64,000 nt of DNA from Arthrobacter jiangjiafuii. Its GTDB lineage: Bacteria; Actinomycetota; Actinomycetes; Actinomycetales; Micrococcaceae. The position numbers were made by a program, and so were the translations under genes. The notes beneath the pieces were generated by a model that searched no databases, was not told the origin of the DNA, and saw only the letters and a list, made by a program, of their open reading frames with translations. The stretch lies in the NCBI RefSeq assembly GCF_018622995.1, contig NZ_CP076022.1:992001-1056000 (forward strand). The letters are read 5' to 3'. Positions 27,041 through 35,080 of the stretch are shown here, piece by piece (position 1 is the stretch's first letter; every line of letters starts with the position of its first letter).

Positions 27041-27964
27041 ATGTGTAATGACAGCGGTTATGTTCCGGGGCAAATCCCCGCAGCCTATCTGGACTTCGAG
27101 TCCGCTTCCGGCAAACCCTACCCTCCCGGACCGGAACCGCTGCCCGTTCCGGTGATCGATAACCATACACACCTGGACTTCGCCCCGGGCAAGGCCGGCA
27201 CCGCCGGGGTACGCGCCGCCATGGACGCGGCCGGGGCGGCCGGGGTACGCGGCGCGGTCCAGGTCGGAACCGATCTGGCCTCCTCCCGCTTTACCGTGCA
27301 GGTCCTGGATGAGGAGCCGCGGCTGCTGGGAGCGGTAGCCATCCATCCCAACGACGCACCGGTCCTGGCAGCCGAGGGCACCCTGGACGCCGCGCTTGAA
27401 GAGATCGAGGCACTGGCCCGCCACCCACGGGTCCGGGGCATCGGCGAGACCGGACTCGACTACTTCCGCACTGGCCCCGACGGCGTGGAACGCCAGCAGT
27501 ATTCCTTCCGCCGGCACATCGATATCGCCAAGCGGCTCGGCCTGGCCCTGCAGATCCACGACCGGGAAGCGCATGACGACGTCGTCCGCGTGCTGCTCGA
27601 GGAAGGGGCGCCGGAGAACGTCGTCTTCCACTGTTTCTCGGGTGATGCCGGACTCGCCAGGATCTGCAACACCAACGGGTGGCGGATGTCCTTCGCCGGG
27701 ACCCTCACCTTCAAGAACGCAGGGAACCTCCGCGAGGCGCTCGCGGTCGCTGACCCGCGGCTGCTCCTGGTGGAAACCGATTCCCCGTTCCTGACCCCGC
27801 ATCCCTTCCGCGGGCGGCCAAATGCCAGCTACATGGTGCCGCACACGGTCCGGTTCATGGCGTCCGAGCTGGGGGCTGACCTCGCGGAGCTGGGCCAACT
27901 GCTGGTGGACAACACCGTCGACGTTTACGGGTCCTGGAGTACGGACGACGGCGCTTCGGCGTAG
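27041..27964 (+). CDS. tatD: TatD family metal-dependent DNase
   Basis: A 307-residue TIM-barrel hydrolase. Metal ligands: DNHTHLDF, the glutamate of GIGETGLDYFR, QIHDREAHDD, VFHCFSGD and LLVETDSPFLTP. TatD proteins are 3'-5' nucleases for damaged DNA or RNA ends. Three in-frame starts exist: GTG 26990, ATG 27002 (GGAAGG 4 nt upstream) and ATG 27041 (AAGG 8 nt upstream); 27041 is preferred because a possible promoter (TTGTGT at 26986, TACAGG at 27009) would start transcription between the last two. The upstream gene moxR is divergent. metG, which often precedes tatD in this family, is not here. Confidence 0.9.
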   Translation: MCNDSGYVPGQIPAAYLDFESASGKPYPPGPEPLPVPVIDNHTHLDFAPGKAGTAGVRAAMDAAGAAGVRGAVQVGTDLASSRFTVQVLDEEPRLLGAVAIHPNDAPVLAAEGTLDAALEEIEALARHPRVRGIGETGLDYFRTGPDGVERQQYSFRRHIDIAKRLGLALQIHDREAHDDVVRVLLEEGAPENVVFHCFSGDAGLARICNTNGWRMSFAGTLTFKNAGNLREALAVADPRLLLVETDSPFLTPHPFRGRPNASYMVPHTVRFMASELGADLAELGQLLVDNTVDVYGSWSTDDGASA

Positions 27965-28018
27965 GTGATCCGCATCACTTCCACCACTCGGGTAGCTGTA
28001 GGCAGCAGAAAACCCAGG

Positions 28019-28047
28019 TTGCCCTCAGGTCACGGTTCGGTTACGGT
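28019..28047 (+). promoter_or_regulatory. Possible rpf promoter
   Basis: TTGCCC (28019-28024), 17 bp, TACGGT (28042-28047). Transcription would begin near 28054 and leave a leader of about 200 nt before the rpf start. The match is moderate. Confidence 0.4.
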
Positions 28048-28054
28048 AGGGAGC

Positions 28055-28252
28055 TATTAGCCGGGGTCGGGGAAGGCACCGGACTGATATCGAACCACAC
28101 ACCGTCCTGTGACAGTTGTGCCCCGCACCTCGTTTGACGTGCCGGGACACCGCTGTGCCCGGTAGCGGTAGAGGTCCTGCCTGCACAACGCACCGCCCCG
28201 TGAGATCCGGGGACAACGACTGCCGCGTGCCTAATCCCCGTGCCCGGACGCT
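28055..28252 (+). other. Structured 5' leader of the rpf gene
   Basis: About 200 nt without a gene. It contains two clear hairpins: CCGGGACA (28142-28149) pairing with TGT-CCCGG (28154-28162, one bulged G), and CCCCG (28196-28200) pairing with CGGGG (28208-28212). Some actinobacterial rpf genes are controlled by cyclic-di-AMP riboswitches; I could not find that motif's conserved blocks here, so any control by this leader is unproven. Confidence 0.35.
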
Positions 28253-29410
28253 TTGAACGTTTGGGATTCCGTGGCAAGTGCACTTGTGAGGCGTGGGGTA
28301 AAACTAACCGGGCAGGCCGTAGTCATGGTCGCCCTCATTCTGGGGCTGGTCGCCTTTGTAGGCACCAACAAGTCCGTGGTCCTGACCGTCGACGGCCAGA
28401 GCAGCGACGTCCAGACCTTCGGCGGAACGGTTGCCGAAGTCCTCCAGAAAGCGGATGTCCAGCTCTCCGCAGCGGACCGCGTAAGCCCGGATCCGGACAC
28501 CGAAGTCACCGACGGCGCCACCATTGAAGTTTTCAAGGCCAAGACCGTGGACCTCACGCTGGACGGCGAGGGCCGCACGGTCAGCACCACAGGCAAGACC
28601 GTCGCAGACCTCGTTTCAGAGCTGCGGGTGTCCTCCAACTCGGCCGTCTCGGCCTCGCTGGACACCGCCCTGGAAGGACTGGATGATCCGCTGTCGATCT
28701 CCACTCCCAAGACCGTCACCATCATGATGGACGGCACCTCCTACGACCGCCCCACCACGGCGGGAACCGTCAAGGACCTCCTGGACGAAACCGGCATTAC
28801 CCTCGCCGCCACCGACCGCGTTTCGGCTCCAACCAGCGCCGCACTGGTGGACGGCATGGTCCTGAAAGTTACCCGGGTGCAGTCCGGTGCCGAAGAGACG
28901 GTGAAGGAACCCGTTCCCTTCGACAGCACCGAAGTGCCTGACCCGGAGCTCACCGCCGGCGAGAAAAAGACCACCACCAAGGGAACCGCCGGCGAGATGG
29001 TCCGCGTTTTCCGCACCGTTCTGGTCGACGGCCGTGAGGTCAGCCGGACCCTGGTCAGTGAAACCGTGTCCGTGCCGCCCGTGGCCGAAACCATCGCCGT
29101 AGGCACCAAGAAGAAGGAAGCCGCCCCGGCACCGGCAGCTCCGGCCGGCGGCACCGCTCCCTCCGGCGGGAACTGGGCAGCCCTGGCCCAGTGCGAGTCC
29201 GGAGGCAACTGGCACATCAACACCGGCAACGGCTACTCCGGCGGACTTCAGTTCAGTGCTTCCAGCTGGCTCGGCGCCGGCGGCGGCCAGTACGCGCCGA
29301 TTGCCGCAGGAGCCACGCCCGAGCAGCAGATCGCCGTGGCCGAGAAGCTGCGCGCCAACGGCGGCTGGGGCCACTGGCCCGCCTGCGCCTCCAAGCTGGG
29401 GCTGCTTTAA
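28253..29410 (+). CDS. Resuscitation-promoting factor, RpfB type
   Basis: A 385-residue secreted or anchored muralytic enzyme. Order: signal or anchor helix (about residues 20-40), three DUF348 repeats (about 42-100, 100-155, 155-210), a G5 domain (about 212-285), a Pro/Ala linker and a lysozyme-like transglycosylase domain (about 300-385). The catalytic glutamate is E315 in WAALAQCESGGNW; NGYSGGLQFSASSW and the paired cysteines (C314, C379 region) are typical. Rpf cuts peptidoglycan and wakes dormant cells. The TTG start at 28253 lacks a strong ribosome site; GTG 28271 is an alternative six codons in. It precedes rsmA and ispE, as in many actinobacteria, but here an XRE regulator gene intervenes. 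Confidence 0.92.
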   Translation: MNVWDSVASALVRRGVKLTGQAVVMVALILGLVAFVGTNKSVVLTVDGQSSDVQTFGGTVAEVLQKADVQLSAADRVSPDPDTEVTDGATIEVFKAKTVDLTLDGEGRTVSTTGKTVADLVSELRVSSNSAVSASLDTALEGLDDPLSISTPKTVTIMMDGTSYDRPTTAGTVKDLLDETGITLAATDRVSAPTSAALVDGMVLKVTRVQSGAEETVKEPVPFDSTEVPDPELTAGEKKTTTKGTAGEMVRVFRTVLVDGREVSRTLVSETVSVPPVAETIAVGTKKKEAAPAPAAPAGGTAPSGGNWAALAQCESGGNWHINTGNGYSGGLQFSASSWLGAGGGQYAPIAAGATPEQQIAVAEKLRANGGWGHWPACASKLGLL

Positions 29411-29453
29411 CCGCACCACCTGCTGCAGCCACACTGCAGCCAGTCGAACAGGC

Positions 29454-29489
29454 AGCGGACCGGGACCTCTCACCAGGGCCCGGTCCGCT
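29454..29489. terminator. Hairpin between rpf and the XRE regulator gene
   Basis: A perfect 11-bp stem (AGCGGACCGGG at 29454-29464, CCCGGTCCGCT at 29479-29489) with a 14-nt loop. It follows rpf by 43 nt and covers the stop codon of the converging regulator gene. There is no long T-run. Confidence 0.5.
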
Positions 29490-30708
29490 CCGTTAAGCCC
29501 ACCGGAGCCCCGGACTGCACCTGGGCTGACAGCCGGGCCGCATGCCCGGCCCGGTCCGGGGCGCCGGCGCGGGAAAAGGCCGCGGCGCTGTCCTCAAACG
29601 CCTGCACAGCCTGCCAGGTCCGGCCAAGAGCCGCCAGGCTAAGGCCCAGATGCAGGGCCACCTCGCCGGTACTTTGCGGCGGAAGCACCCCGCGCCGGCC
29701 ATAAACCGTGCTCAGCACATCAACTGCGGACGGGTGGTTTCCGGACAGCTGAAGCCACCGGCCCTGGTTGTGCAGGTTGTCCAACCCGTCTTCTTCGGTC
29801 CCGCCGACCACGGACAGTGCAGTCTCGGCGTGCGCCAGGCACTCACGGGTGGCGTCGTCGTGCACCCCCTCGGCCAGCCGCATCGCAGCTGAAGCGCGGT
29901 TAAAGGCGGCCCAGACCTCCAAATCTGCCGTAGGGCTCAACAGTGACGCTGCCCGTGTGTGGTAGCGCAGGCCGTTGGCTATGTCGCCGCGGCGGAACGC
30001 CACATTTCCCACCGCCCAGAACCCCTTGCCCGCCGTCTGCCGGTCGGTGCCCGATTCGAGCAGTGGAACCAGCAGCGTCCGGCAGTGTCCCCAGGCTTCG
30101 TCCTGCAGCCCGCTCTCCGAGAGCGCGGCGATGAAGGCCTGGTAGGCCTCCACCAGATACTCCGGGCCCACCTTCAGCGAAACGCCAAGGTCCAGGGCCC
30201 GCCGGGCATGTACAACGGCATCGGCGAGCTGCCCGGCGCCCTGGCAGGCCGTGGCCAGCAGGGTCTCGGCCAGCGGCCGCAGCGGCTGTCCCTCGCCCGC
30301 CAGTGGATGCTGCGCCAGCCGTTCCGCCTCGGCTATGCACTGCCGGTAGGCATGCTGCCGGCGCAGGCATACCGCTGCCAGGTAGGAGAGCTCCCACTCG
30401 CCGGTTTCATCCCCTGCAGCCAAAGCCGCCGCAGCAGCCCGGAGCGCAAATCCGCGGGCGGCGGAGTAATCCCGCTCGTCCCACGCCTGCGCGGCGGACA
30501 GCTCGAAGTAAACCCGCGGCAGCCCGGCAACCGTGGCCAGCCGCTCCGCCAGGAGCCGGACGGCACCCGGCGGGGGCTCCCGCCGGCCCCTTTCCAGCAA
30601 GGACACCTCCCGGGCCGGCAGCTCGCTGCCACCCAGGGCAGCCTGCGTTAGGTGCCCGGTCCGTCGAAAAAAATGCAGCCGTTGTCCGAAGGTTTCGCCC
30701 ATAGTCAT
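29470..30708 (-). CDS. XRE-family regulator with C-terminal TPR repeats
   Basis: A 412-residue protein: an N-terminal helix-turn-helix (residues 5-60: FGQRLHFFRRTGHLTQAALG, then VSLLERGRREPPPGAV) and a long all-helical region with TPR-like repeats (about 75-395). The layout, HTH plus TPR, is that of peptide-sensing regulators such as Rgg, PlcR and PrgX in Firmicutes, and of uncharacterised actinobacterial regulators. The ATG at 30708 is used because AGGG lies 5 nt upstream on the minus strand; an ATG two codons in (30702) is possible. A 9-bp inverted repeat lies just upstream, and a 23-codon ORF with a strong ribosome site starts 109 bp away on the other strand. It interrupts the usual rpf-rsmA order, which hints at insertion. 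Confidence 0.75.
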   Translation of the reverse strand: MTMGETFGQRLHFFRRTGHLTQAALGGSELPAREVSLLERGRREPPPGAVRLLAERLATVAGLPRVYFELSAAQAWDERDYSAARGFALRAAAAALAAGDETGEWELSYLAAVCLRRQHAYRQCIAEAERLAQHPLAGEGQPLRPLAETLLATACQGAGQLADAVVHARRALDLGVSLKVGPEYLVEAYQAFIAALSESGLQDEAWGHCRTLLVPLLESGTDRQTAGKGFWAVGNVAFRRGDIANGLRYHTRAASLLSPTADLEVWAAFNRASAAMRLAEGVHDDATRECLAHAETALSVVGGTEEDGLDNLHNQGRWLQLSGNHPSAVDVLSTVYGRRGVLPPQSTGEVALHLGLSLAALGRTWQAVQAFEDSAAAFSRAGAPDRAGHAARLSAQVQSGAPVGLTERTGPW

Positions 30709-30714
30709 TTCCGC

Positions 30715-30743
30715 CCTTCCCAGGCCGCGGGACACTGGGAAGG
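30715..30743. promoter_or_regulatory. Inverted repeat, likely operator of the XRE-TPR regulator
   Basis: CCTTCCCAG (30715-30723) and CTGGGAAGG (30735-30743) are perfect inverted copies with 11 bp between, so their centres are 20 bp (two helix turns) apart. It lies 7 bp from the regulator start codon and overlaps its ribosome-binding site, so it could be a dimer operator or an mRNA hairpin hiding that site. Confidence 0.5.
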
Positions 30744-30816
30744 TGCCCGAAGCGAAAATGCTACCGGCCGGATTTCAGGGACGGCAGAGTGGCGGCCCAG
30801 ACTGGAGGCAAAGACC

Positions 30817-30888
30817 ATGAACAGGTTTATCGGAGCCCGGAAGACAGCGGTAGAGGCCGTAGCCAGGGTGGGAAACTGGCCGGACTGA
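30817..30888 (+). CDS. Candidate 23-residue peptide gene beside the XRE-TPR regulator
   Basis: ATG 30817 is preceded by GGAGG with ideal 8-nt spacing (30804-30808) and opens a 23-codon frame (MNRFIGARKTAVEAVARVGN and three more residues) ending at 30888. The peptide is basic at its N-terminus, amphipathic, and ends in VGNWPD. It is transcribed away from the HTH-TPR regulator, an arrangement like that of peptide-pheromone genes next to their receptors in Firmicutes. The ribosome site and GC-rich third positions argue for translation, but length and lack of homology evidence keep this a hypothesis. It may instead be a leader ORF ahead of rsmA. Confidence 0.4.
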   Translation: MNRFIGARKTAVEAVARVGNWPD

Positions 30889-30937
30889 GCACTCCCGGGC
30901 TGCCGGGTCCGGCCCGGGGGAGCGGCCCCGGCTCGGC

Positions 30938-30943
30938 TAGTAT
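30938..30943 (+). promoter_or_regulatory. Leaderless -10 box of rsmA
   Basis: TAGTAT ends 6 nt before the rsmA GTG at 30950, with no ribosome-binding sequence. Transcription should begin on the start codon. Confidence 0.55.
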
Positions 30944-30949
30944 TACTGC

Positions 30950-31858
30950 GTGACTGAATCCGTTTCCGCCCCCCGCCCGCAGGTCAAACCGTTGCTGGGT
31001 GCCACCGACATCCGCGCCCTGGCCGAAGAGCTGGGTGTGCGCCCCACCAAGCAGCTCGGGCAGAACTTCGTCATCGACGGCAATACCATCCGGCGCATCG
31101 TTGCTGCCGCCGCCGTGGGACCAGAGGAGACCGTGCTGGAAGTCGGACCCGGGCTGGGCTCGCTCACCCTGGGGCTGTTGGATGCGGCCAAGTCCGTGGT
31201 TGCCGTCGAAATCGATCCCGTCCTGGCTGAACGCCTGCCCGCTACCGTCGCGTCCTGGCGTCCGGAAAAAGCCGACCAGCTGCATGTCGTCCTCGGCGAC
31301 GCGATGCGCATCACCGAACTGCCGGTTCAGCCCACGGCACTGGTAGCCAACCTGCCGTACAACGTGGCGGTGCCAGTGGTGCTGCACCTGCTCGAACGCT
31401 TCCCGTCGCTGCAGCACGGCCTGGTGATGGTCCAGGATGAGGTGGCGGACCGGCTGGCCGCCGTGCCCGGCTCCAAGGTCTACGGCGTGCCTTCGGTCAA
31501 GGCCGCCTGGTACACCACCATGCGCAAGGCCGGCGTGATCGGCATGAACGTTTTCTGGCCCGCTCCCAAGATTGCCTCCGGGCTGGTCGGCTTCACCCGA
31601 CACGAACCGCTGGAAACCACCGCCAGCCGCGAAGAGGTTTTCGCTGTGATTGATGCCGCTTTCGCCCAGCGCCGTAAGACGCTCCGGGCCGCCCTGTCCG
31701 GCTGGGCCGGCAGCCCGGCTCAGGCCGAAAACGCGCTGGTGGCGGCTGGCGTGGATCCCAAGGCCCGCGGCGAGGTCATCGACATCCACGCATTTGCCCG
31801 GATCGCCGAGGCCAAGGATGCCGGGGCCCCGGACGAGGGAGCAGCGGCCGGGCATTAA
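30950..31858 (+). CDS. rsmA: 16S rRNA dimethyladenosine transferase RsmA (KsgA)
   Basis: A 302-residue SAM-dependent enzyme that dimethylates A1518 and A1519 of 16S rRNA late in small-subunit assembly. Motifs: [36 protein letters not shown] (SAM-binding), [13 protein letters not shown], and the catalytic NLPYN ([13 protein letters not shown]). The C-terminal helical domain ([15 protein letters not shown]) is complete. The GTG at 30950 directly follows a -10 box. It is followed 34 bp later by ispE, the usual actinobacterial order. Confidence 0.95.
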   Translation: MTESVSAPRPQVKPLLGATDIRALAEELGVRPTKQLGQNFVIDGNTIRRIVAAAAVGPEETVLEVGPGLGSLTLGLLDAAKSVVAVEIDPVLAERLPATVASWRPEKADQLHVVLGDAMRITELPVQPTALVANLPYNVAVPVVLHLLERFPSLQHGLVMVQDEVADRLAAVPGSKVYGVPSVKAAWYTTMRKAGVIGMNVFWPAPKIASGLVGFTRHEPLETTASREEVFAVIDAAFAQRRKTLRAALSGWAGSPAQAENALVAAGVDPKARGEVIDIHAFARIAEAKDAGAPDEGAAAGH

Positions 31859-31879
31859 CGGCACGGGCGGCCCGTCCTC

Positions 31880-31885
31880 TAAGTT
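31880..31885 (+). promoter_or_regulatory. Leaderless -10 box of ispE
   Basis: TAAGTT ends 7 nt before the ispE ATG at 31893. GGAAG also lies there, only 2 nt from the ATG, too close for normal ribosome binding, so a leaderless start from this internal promoter is the better reading. Confidence 0.45.
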
Positions 31886-31892
31886 GGAAGAT

Positions 31893-32873
31893 ATGAGTGC
31901 AGCCAATTCTCCTTCCGCACCGGCCCCGCCGCGGGCTCCGGCCTCCGTGCGGGTCAGCGCCCCGGGGAAGATCAATGTCTCCCTGCTGGTCGGCCCGCCC
32001 CGTCCGGACGGCTACCACGGCGTCGCCAGCGTCTATCTGGCCGTGTCGCTGTTTGAGGAAGTCCACGCGACGGCCACGGATACCGACGGCGTCACCGTCA
32101 CGGTCCAGAGCGACGGCGCCCTGCACGTTCCCGTTGCAGGCATCCCGCTGGGACCGGACAATCTGGCTGCGCGGGCGGCGCAGGCCCTGGCGGCCCACAC
32201 GGGCCACCCCGCCGCTGTCCACCTGCACATCATTAAGCGGGTTCCGGTGGCCGGCGGCATGGGCGGCGGATCGGCCGACGCCGCCGCCGCACTGGTAGCC
32301 TGCAACGCCCTCTGGAACACCGGCCTCTCCAACGAGGAACTGGCCGGCATCGCTGCCGGGCTTGGCGCCGACGTCCCCTTTTCCCTGCTCGGCGGCGCCG
32401 CCGTCGGACTGGGCGTGGGGGACCGGCTGGCTCCGGCACTCTCCGAGACCCCGCTGCACTGGGTCCTGGCCGCCTCCGATTCCGGGCTTTCCACACCTGC
32501 GGTGTACGGCGCCCTCGACGCGCTCCGTGCGGAACAGCAGATCCAGGTGCCGGAACCGGAGGCAGCGGATCCGTCGATCCTGGCCGCCGTGCGCTCCGGG
32601 AACGCCCGGGACCTCGCAGCCGTTATGTCCAACGACCTGCAGGACGCGGCCCTGGCCCTGGCGCCGGAGCTGGCCGGGCTGCTGCGCGCCGGTGAACGCC
32701 TCGGCGCGCTGGCCGGCATGGTGTCCGGTTCCGGCCCCACCATTGCCTTCCTGACAGCGGACACCGATGCCGCAGCGGAGCTCGAAACAGCCCTGCGCGC
32801 TGAAGGGCACCGCGCCCTCGCTGTCCTGGGCCCGGTGCCCGGAGCGCGGCTGCTGCCCGCCGTCGCCGGCTGA
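31893..32873 (+). CDS. ispE: 4-diphosphocytidyl-2-C-methyl-D-erythritol kinase IspE
   Basis: A 326-residue GHMP kinase of the MEP pathway; it phosphorylates CDP-methylerythritol on the way to isopentenyl diphosphate, hence to polyprenyl carriers used in wall synthesis. Motifs: the N-terminal APGKINVSLLVGPPRPDGYH, the glycine-rich ATP loop VPVAGGMGGGSADAAAALVA, GADVPFSLLGGAAVGLGVGD and the C-terminal MVSGSGPTIAFL. The N-terminal 18 residues are Ala/Pro-rich and variable. The length is usual. Confidence 0.95.
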   Translation: MSAANSPSAPAPPRAPASVRVSAPGKINVSLLVGPPRPDGYHGVASVYLAVSLFEEVHATATDTDGVTVTVQSDGALHVPVAGIPLGPDNLAARAAQALAAHTGHPAAVHLHIIKRVPVAGGMGGGSADAAAALVACNALWNTGLSNEELAGIAAGLGADVPFSLLGGAAVGLGVGDRLAPALSETPLHWVLAASDSGLSTPAVYGALDALRAEQQIQVPEPEAADPSILAAVRSGNARDLAAVMSNDLQDAALALAPELAGLLRAGERLGALAGMVSGSGPTIAFLTADTDAAAELETALRAEGHRALAVLGPVPGARLLPAVAG

Positions 32874-32929
32874 CTTTTCCTATCCTGCACAACACCCATA
32901 TTCCTGACATCACAAGAAAGTAGTACCGA

Positions 32930-34798
32930 TTGGCACACCTGCTTGGTGCTGAGAACCTCAGCATTTCCTTTGGCACCCGCACGATCCTGGACGGGGTTTC
33001 CCTGGGCCTGGAAGAGGGGGACCGGATTGGCGTCGTCGGCCGCAACGGCGACGGCAAGTCCACCCTGATGCGCCTGTTGGCCGAGCGGCAGACGCCCGAC
33101 GACGGCCGGGTCACCCGCCGCCGCGACGTCACCGTCGGCTATCTGGACCAGTCCGATGTGCTCGACGGCGACCTCACCGTCGGTGAAGCGATCGTGGGCG
33201 ACGCCGCCGACTACGAGTGGGCCTCGAACGCCCGCATCCGCGACGTCATGAGCGGACTGATCCAGGAAGTCGACTGGAACGCCCAGGTATCCTCCCTCTC
33301 CGGTGGACAGAAGCGCCGCGTGGCGCTGGCCAAGCTGCTGACCGGGGACGACGACGTCGTCATGCTGGATGAGCCCACCAACCACCTCGACGTCGAAGGC
33401 GTGGCCTGGCTGGCGCAGCACCTGAAGAACCGCTGGCGCGCCGACGCCGGCGGCCTGCTCGTGGTCACCCACGACCGGTGGTTCCTGGATGAAATCTGCA
33501 CCCGGACCTGGGAAGTCCACGACGCCGTGATCGACCCGTTCGACGGCGGCTACGCGGCCTACGTGCTGGCCCGCGCCGAGCGCGACCGGATGGCGAACGT
33601 CGTCGAGGGCAAGCGCCAGCAGCTCGTGAAGAAGGAACTGGCCTGGCTGCGCCGCGGCGCCCCGGCCCGGACCGCCAAGCCCAAGTTCCGCATCGAGGCG
33701 GCGAACAACCTGATCGCCGACGTTCCCGAGCCGCGCGACACCCTGTCACTGAACAAGATGGCCACCGCCCGCCTGGGCAAGGACGTCCTGGACCTCGAGG
33801 AAGTGTCGCTGACCCTGGGCGACACCGAATTGTTCAAGAACATCACCCTGCGCCTGGCGCCGGGGGAGCGGCTGGGCCTGGTGGGCGTCAACGGCGCCGG
33901 CAAGACCACCCTGCTGCGGCTGCTCAACGGTGAAATCGAACCCACCTCGGGCCGGCTCAAGCGCGGCAAGACGGTGCAGACCGCGGTGCTCACGCAGGAG
34001 GTCAAAGAGCTCGACGAGGTCGCCGACCTGCGCGTGATCGAGGTCATCGAAAACGAGAAGCGCGTCTTCAGCGTCGGCGGCCGGGAACTCTCGGCCGGCC
34101 AGCTGGTGGAGCAGCTGGGCTTCAACGCCCAGCGCCAGTGGACTCCGGTGCGCGAGCTTTCCGGCGGTGAGCGCCGCCGGCTGCAGCTGCTGCGCCTGCT
34201 GGTGGGCGAACCCAACGTGCTGATGCTCGATGAGCCCACCAACGACCTGGACACCGACACCCTGGCCGCCGTCGAAGATGTCCTGGACGGCTGGCCCGGC
34301 ACCCTCGTGGTGGTCTCGCACGACCGGTACCTGCTCGAACGCGTCACCGACCACCAGATGGCCCTGCTCGGCGACGGCAAACTGCGCGGTCTGCCCAACG
34401 GCGTGGACCAGTACCTCGAGCTGCGCGGTGCCGCCCTGGCGAAGAACTCCTCGGCGACGACGGCGGCGCGTGGTTCCTCGCAGGCGGCCCGTGCCGCAGC
34501 GGCGGGCTCCTCGCGTCCGGGCTCCGGTGGGGTTGCGACGGCGGTGGCCACCGGTTCCGGTGCCTCCGAGGCGGAAAAGCGCATTGCCAAGAAGGACCTG
34601 GTGCGGATCGACCGGCAGATGACCAAGCTGAAGGCCCAGGTCGAGAAGGTCAACGCCGAAATGACGGCCGCCACCGTGAAGTCCGGCGGAGCCGACTTTG
34701 ACCGGCTGGCAGAGCTGAACAAGAAACTGCAGACCCTGGCATCCGAGCAGGAAGACCTGGAGCTGCAGTGGCTGGAGGCCTCGGAGAAGCTCGAGTAG
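32930..34798 (+). CDS. ABC-F family ATPase (Uup-like)
   Basis: A 622-residue soluble protein with two ABC domains and no membrane part. Domain 1: Walker A GRNGDGKST (the usual NGAGKS alanine is Asp), signature LSGGQKRR, Walker B VVMLDEPTNHLD. Domain 2: GVNGAGKTT, LSGGERRR, VLMLDEPTNDLD. A linker with the charged helix expected of ABC-F proteins lies between. The C-terminus has a Ser/Ala-rich segment and a coiled coil (about residues 560-622), as in Uup. ABC-F proteins act on ribosomes or on replication/recombination intermediates. The start is TTG 32930; the frame has no earlier start nearby and homologous sequence begins there. Confidence 0.9.
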   Translation: MAHLLGAENLSISFGTRTILDGVSLGLEEGDRIGVVGRNGDGKSTLMRLLAERQTPDDGRVTRRRDVTVGYLDQSDVLDGDLTVGEAIVGDAADYEWASNARIRDVMSGLIQEVDWNAQVSSLSGGQKRRVALAKLLTGDDDVVMLDEPTNHLDVEGVAWLAQHLKNRWRADAGGLLVVTHDRWFLDEICTRTWEVHDAVIDPFDGGYAAYVLARAERDRMANVVEGKRQQLVKKELAWLRRGAPARTAKPKFRIEAANNLIADVPEPRDTLSLNKMATARLGKDVLDLEEVSLTLGDTELFKNITLRLAPGERLGLVGVNGAGKTTLLRLLNGEIEPTSGRLKRGKTVQTAVLTQEVKELDEVADLRVIEVIENEKRVFSVGGRELSAGQLVEQLGFNAQRQWTPVRELSGGERRRLQLLRLLVGEPNVLMLDEPTNDLDTDTLAAVEDVLDGWPGTLVVVSHDRYLLERVTDHQMALLGDGKLRGLPNGVDQYLELRGAALAKNSSATTAARGSSQAARAAAAGSSRPGSGGVATAVATGSGASEAEKRIAKKDLVRIDRQMTKLKAQVEKVNAEMTAATVKSGGADFDRLAELNKKLQTLASEQEDLELQWLEASEKLE

Positions 34799-34989
34799 CA
34801 GGGGGCCTTGCCGCTGGCCCGCATCCGGGCGGAGACGCCGTTCGCGGTGTTCCGTTTCCCGGGTGCGGGCTTTCGCGTGCCCTCAGCGGGGCTAGTCACC
34901 GGTCCGGTCTGGACGGGCTTCGAGTGTCGATGTCGTGCGCTGCGACGCCGTCCATTGTCGAGATGTTGCCGCTTTCGCTCGCTCTTTTC

Positions 34990-35071
34990 GGCGTGATCCC
35001 GACTCTCGGCGCCCCTGACGGGCGTGATCCCGACTCTCGGCGAGCCTGACGGGCGTGATCCCGACTCTCGG
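34990..35071. repeat. 31-bp tandem repeat, three copies
   Basis: GGCGTGATCCCGACTCTCGG occurs at 34990, 35021 and 35052, exactly 31 bp apart; the remaining 11 bases of each unit are alike in copies 1 and 2 and diverge after copy 3. Each unit holds a mini-hairpin (CCGA-CTC-TCGG). It lies between the converging ABC-F and TetR-Nudix genes. The 190 bp before it have no convincing gene. Confidence 0.85.
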
Positions 35072-35080
35072 TCAGTGCAG

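Noticed and set aside
28055-28252. Cyclic-di-AMP (ydaO-type) riboswitch upstream of the rpf gene
   Set aside because: Expected from other actinobacteria, but the conserved GGGGGACCCA-like and GGGUGAAUCC-like blocks were not found; only generic hairpins remain.
29454-30888. Insertion sequence or phage remnant around the XRE regulator
   Set aside because: No transposase, integrase, terminal repeats or att-like duplication was seen, despite the interrupted rpf-rsmA order.
34768-35049. Small ORF after the ABC-F gene
   Set aside because: It overlaps the 3' end of the ABC-F gene and runs through tandem repeats; no start signal and an improbable composition.
34990-35071. CRISPR-like repeats
   Set aside because: The 31-bp units are directly adjacent and have no spacers.
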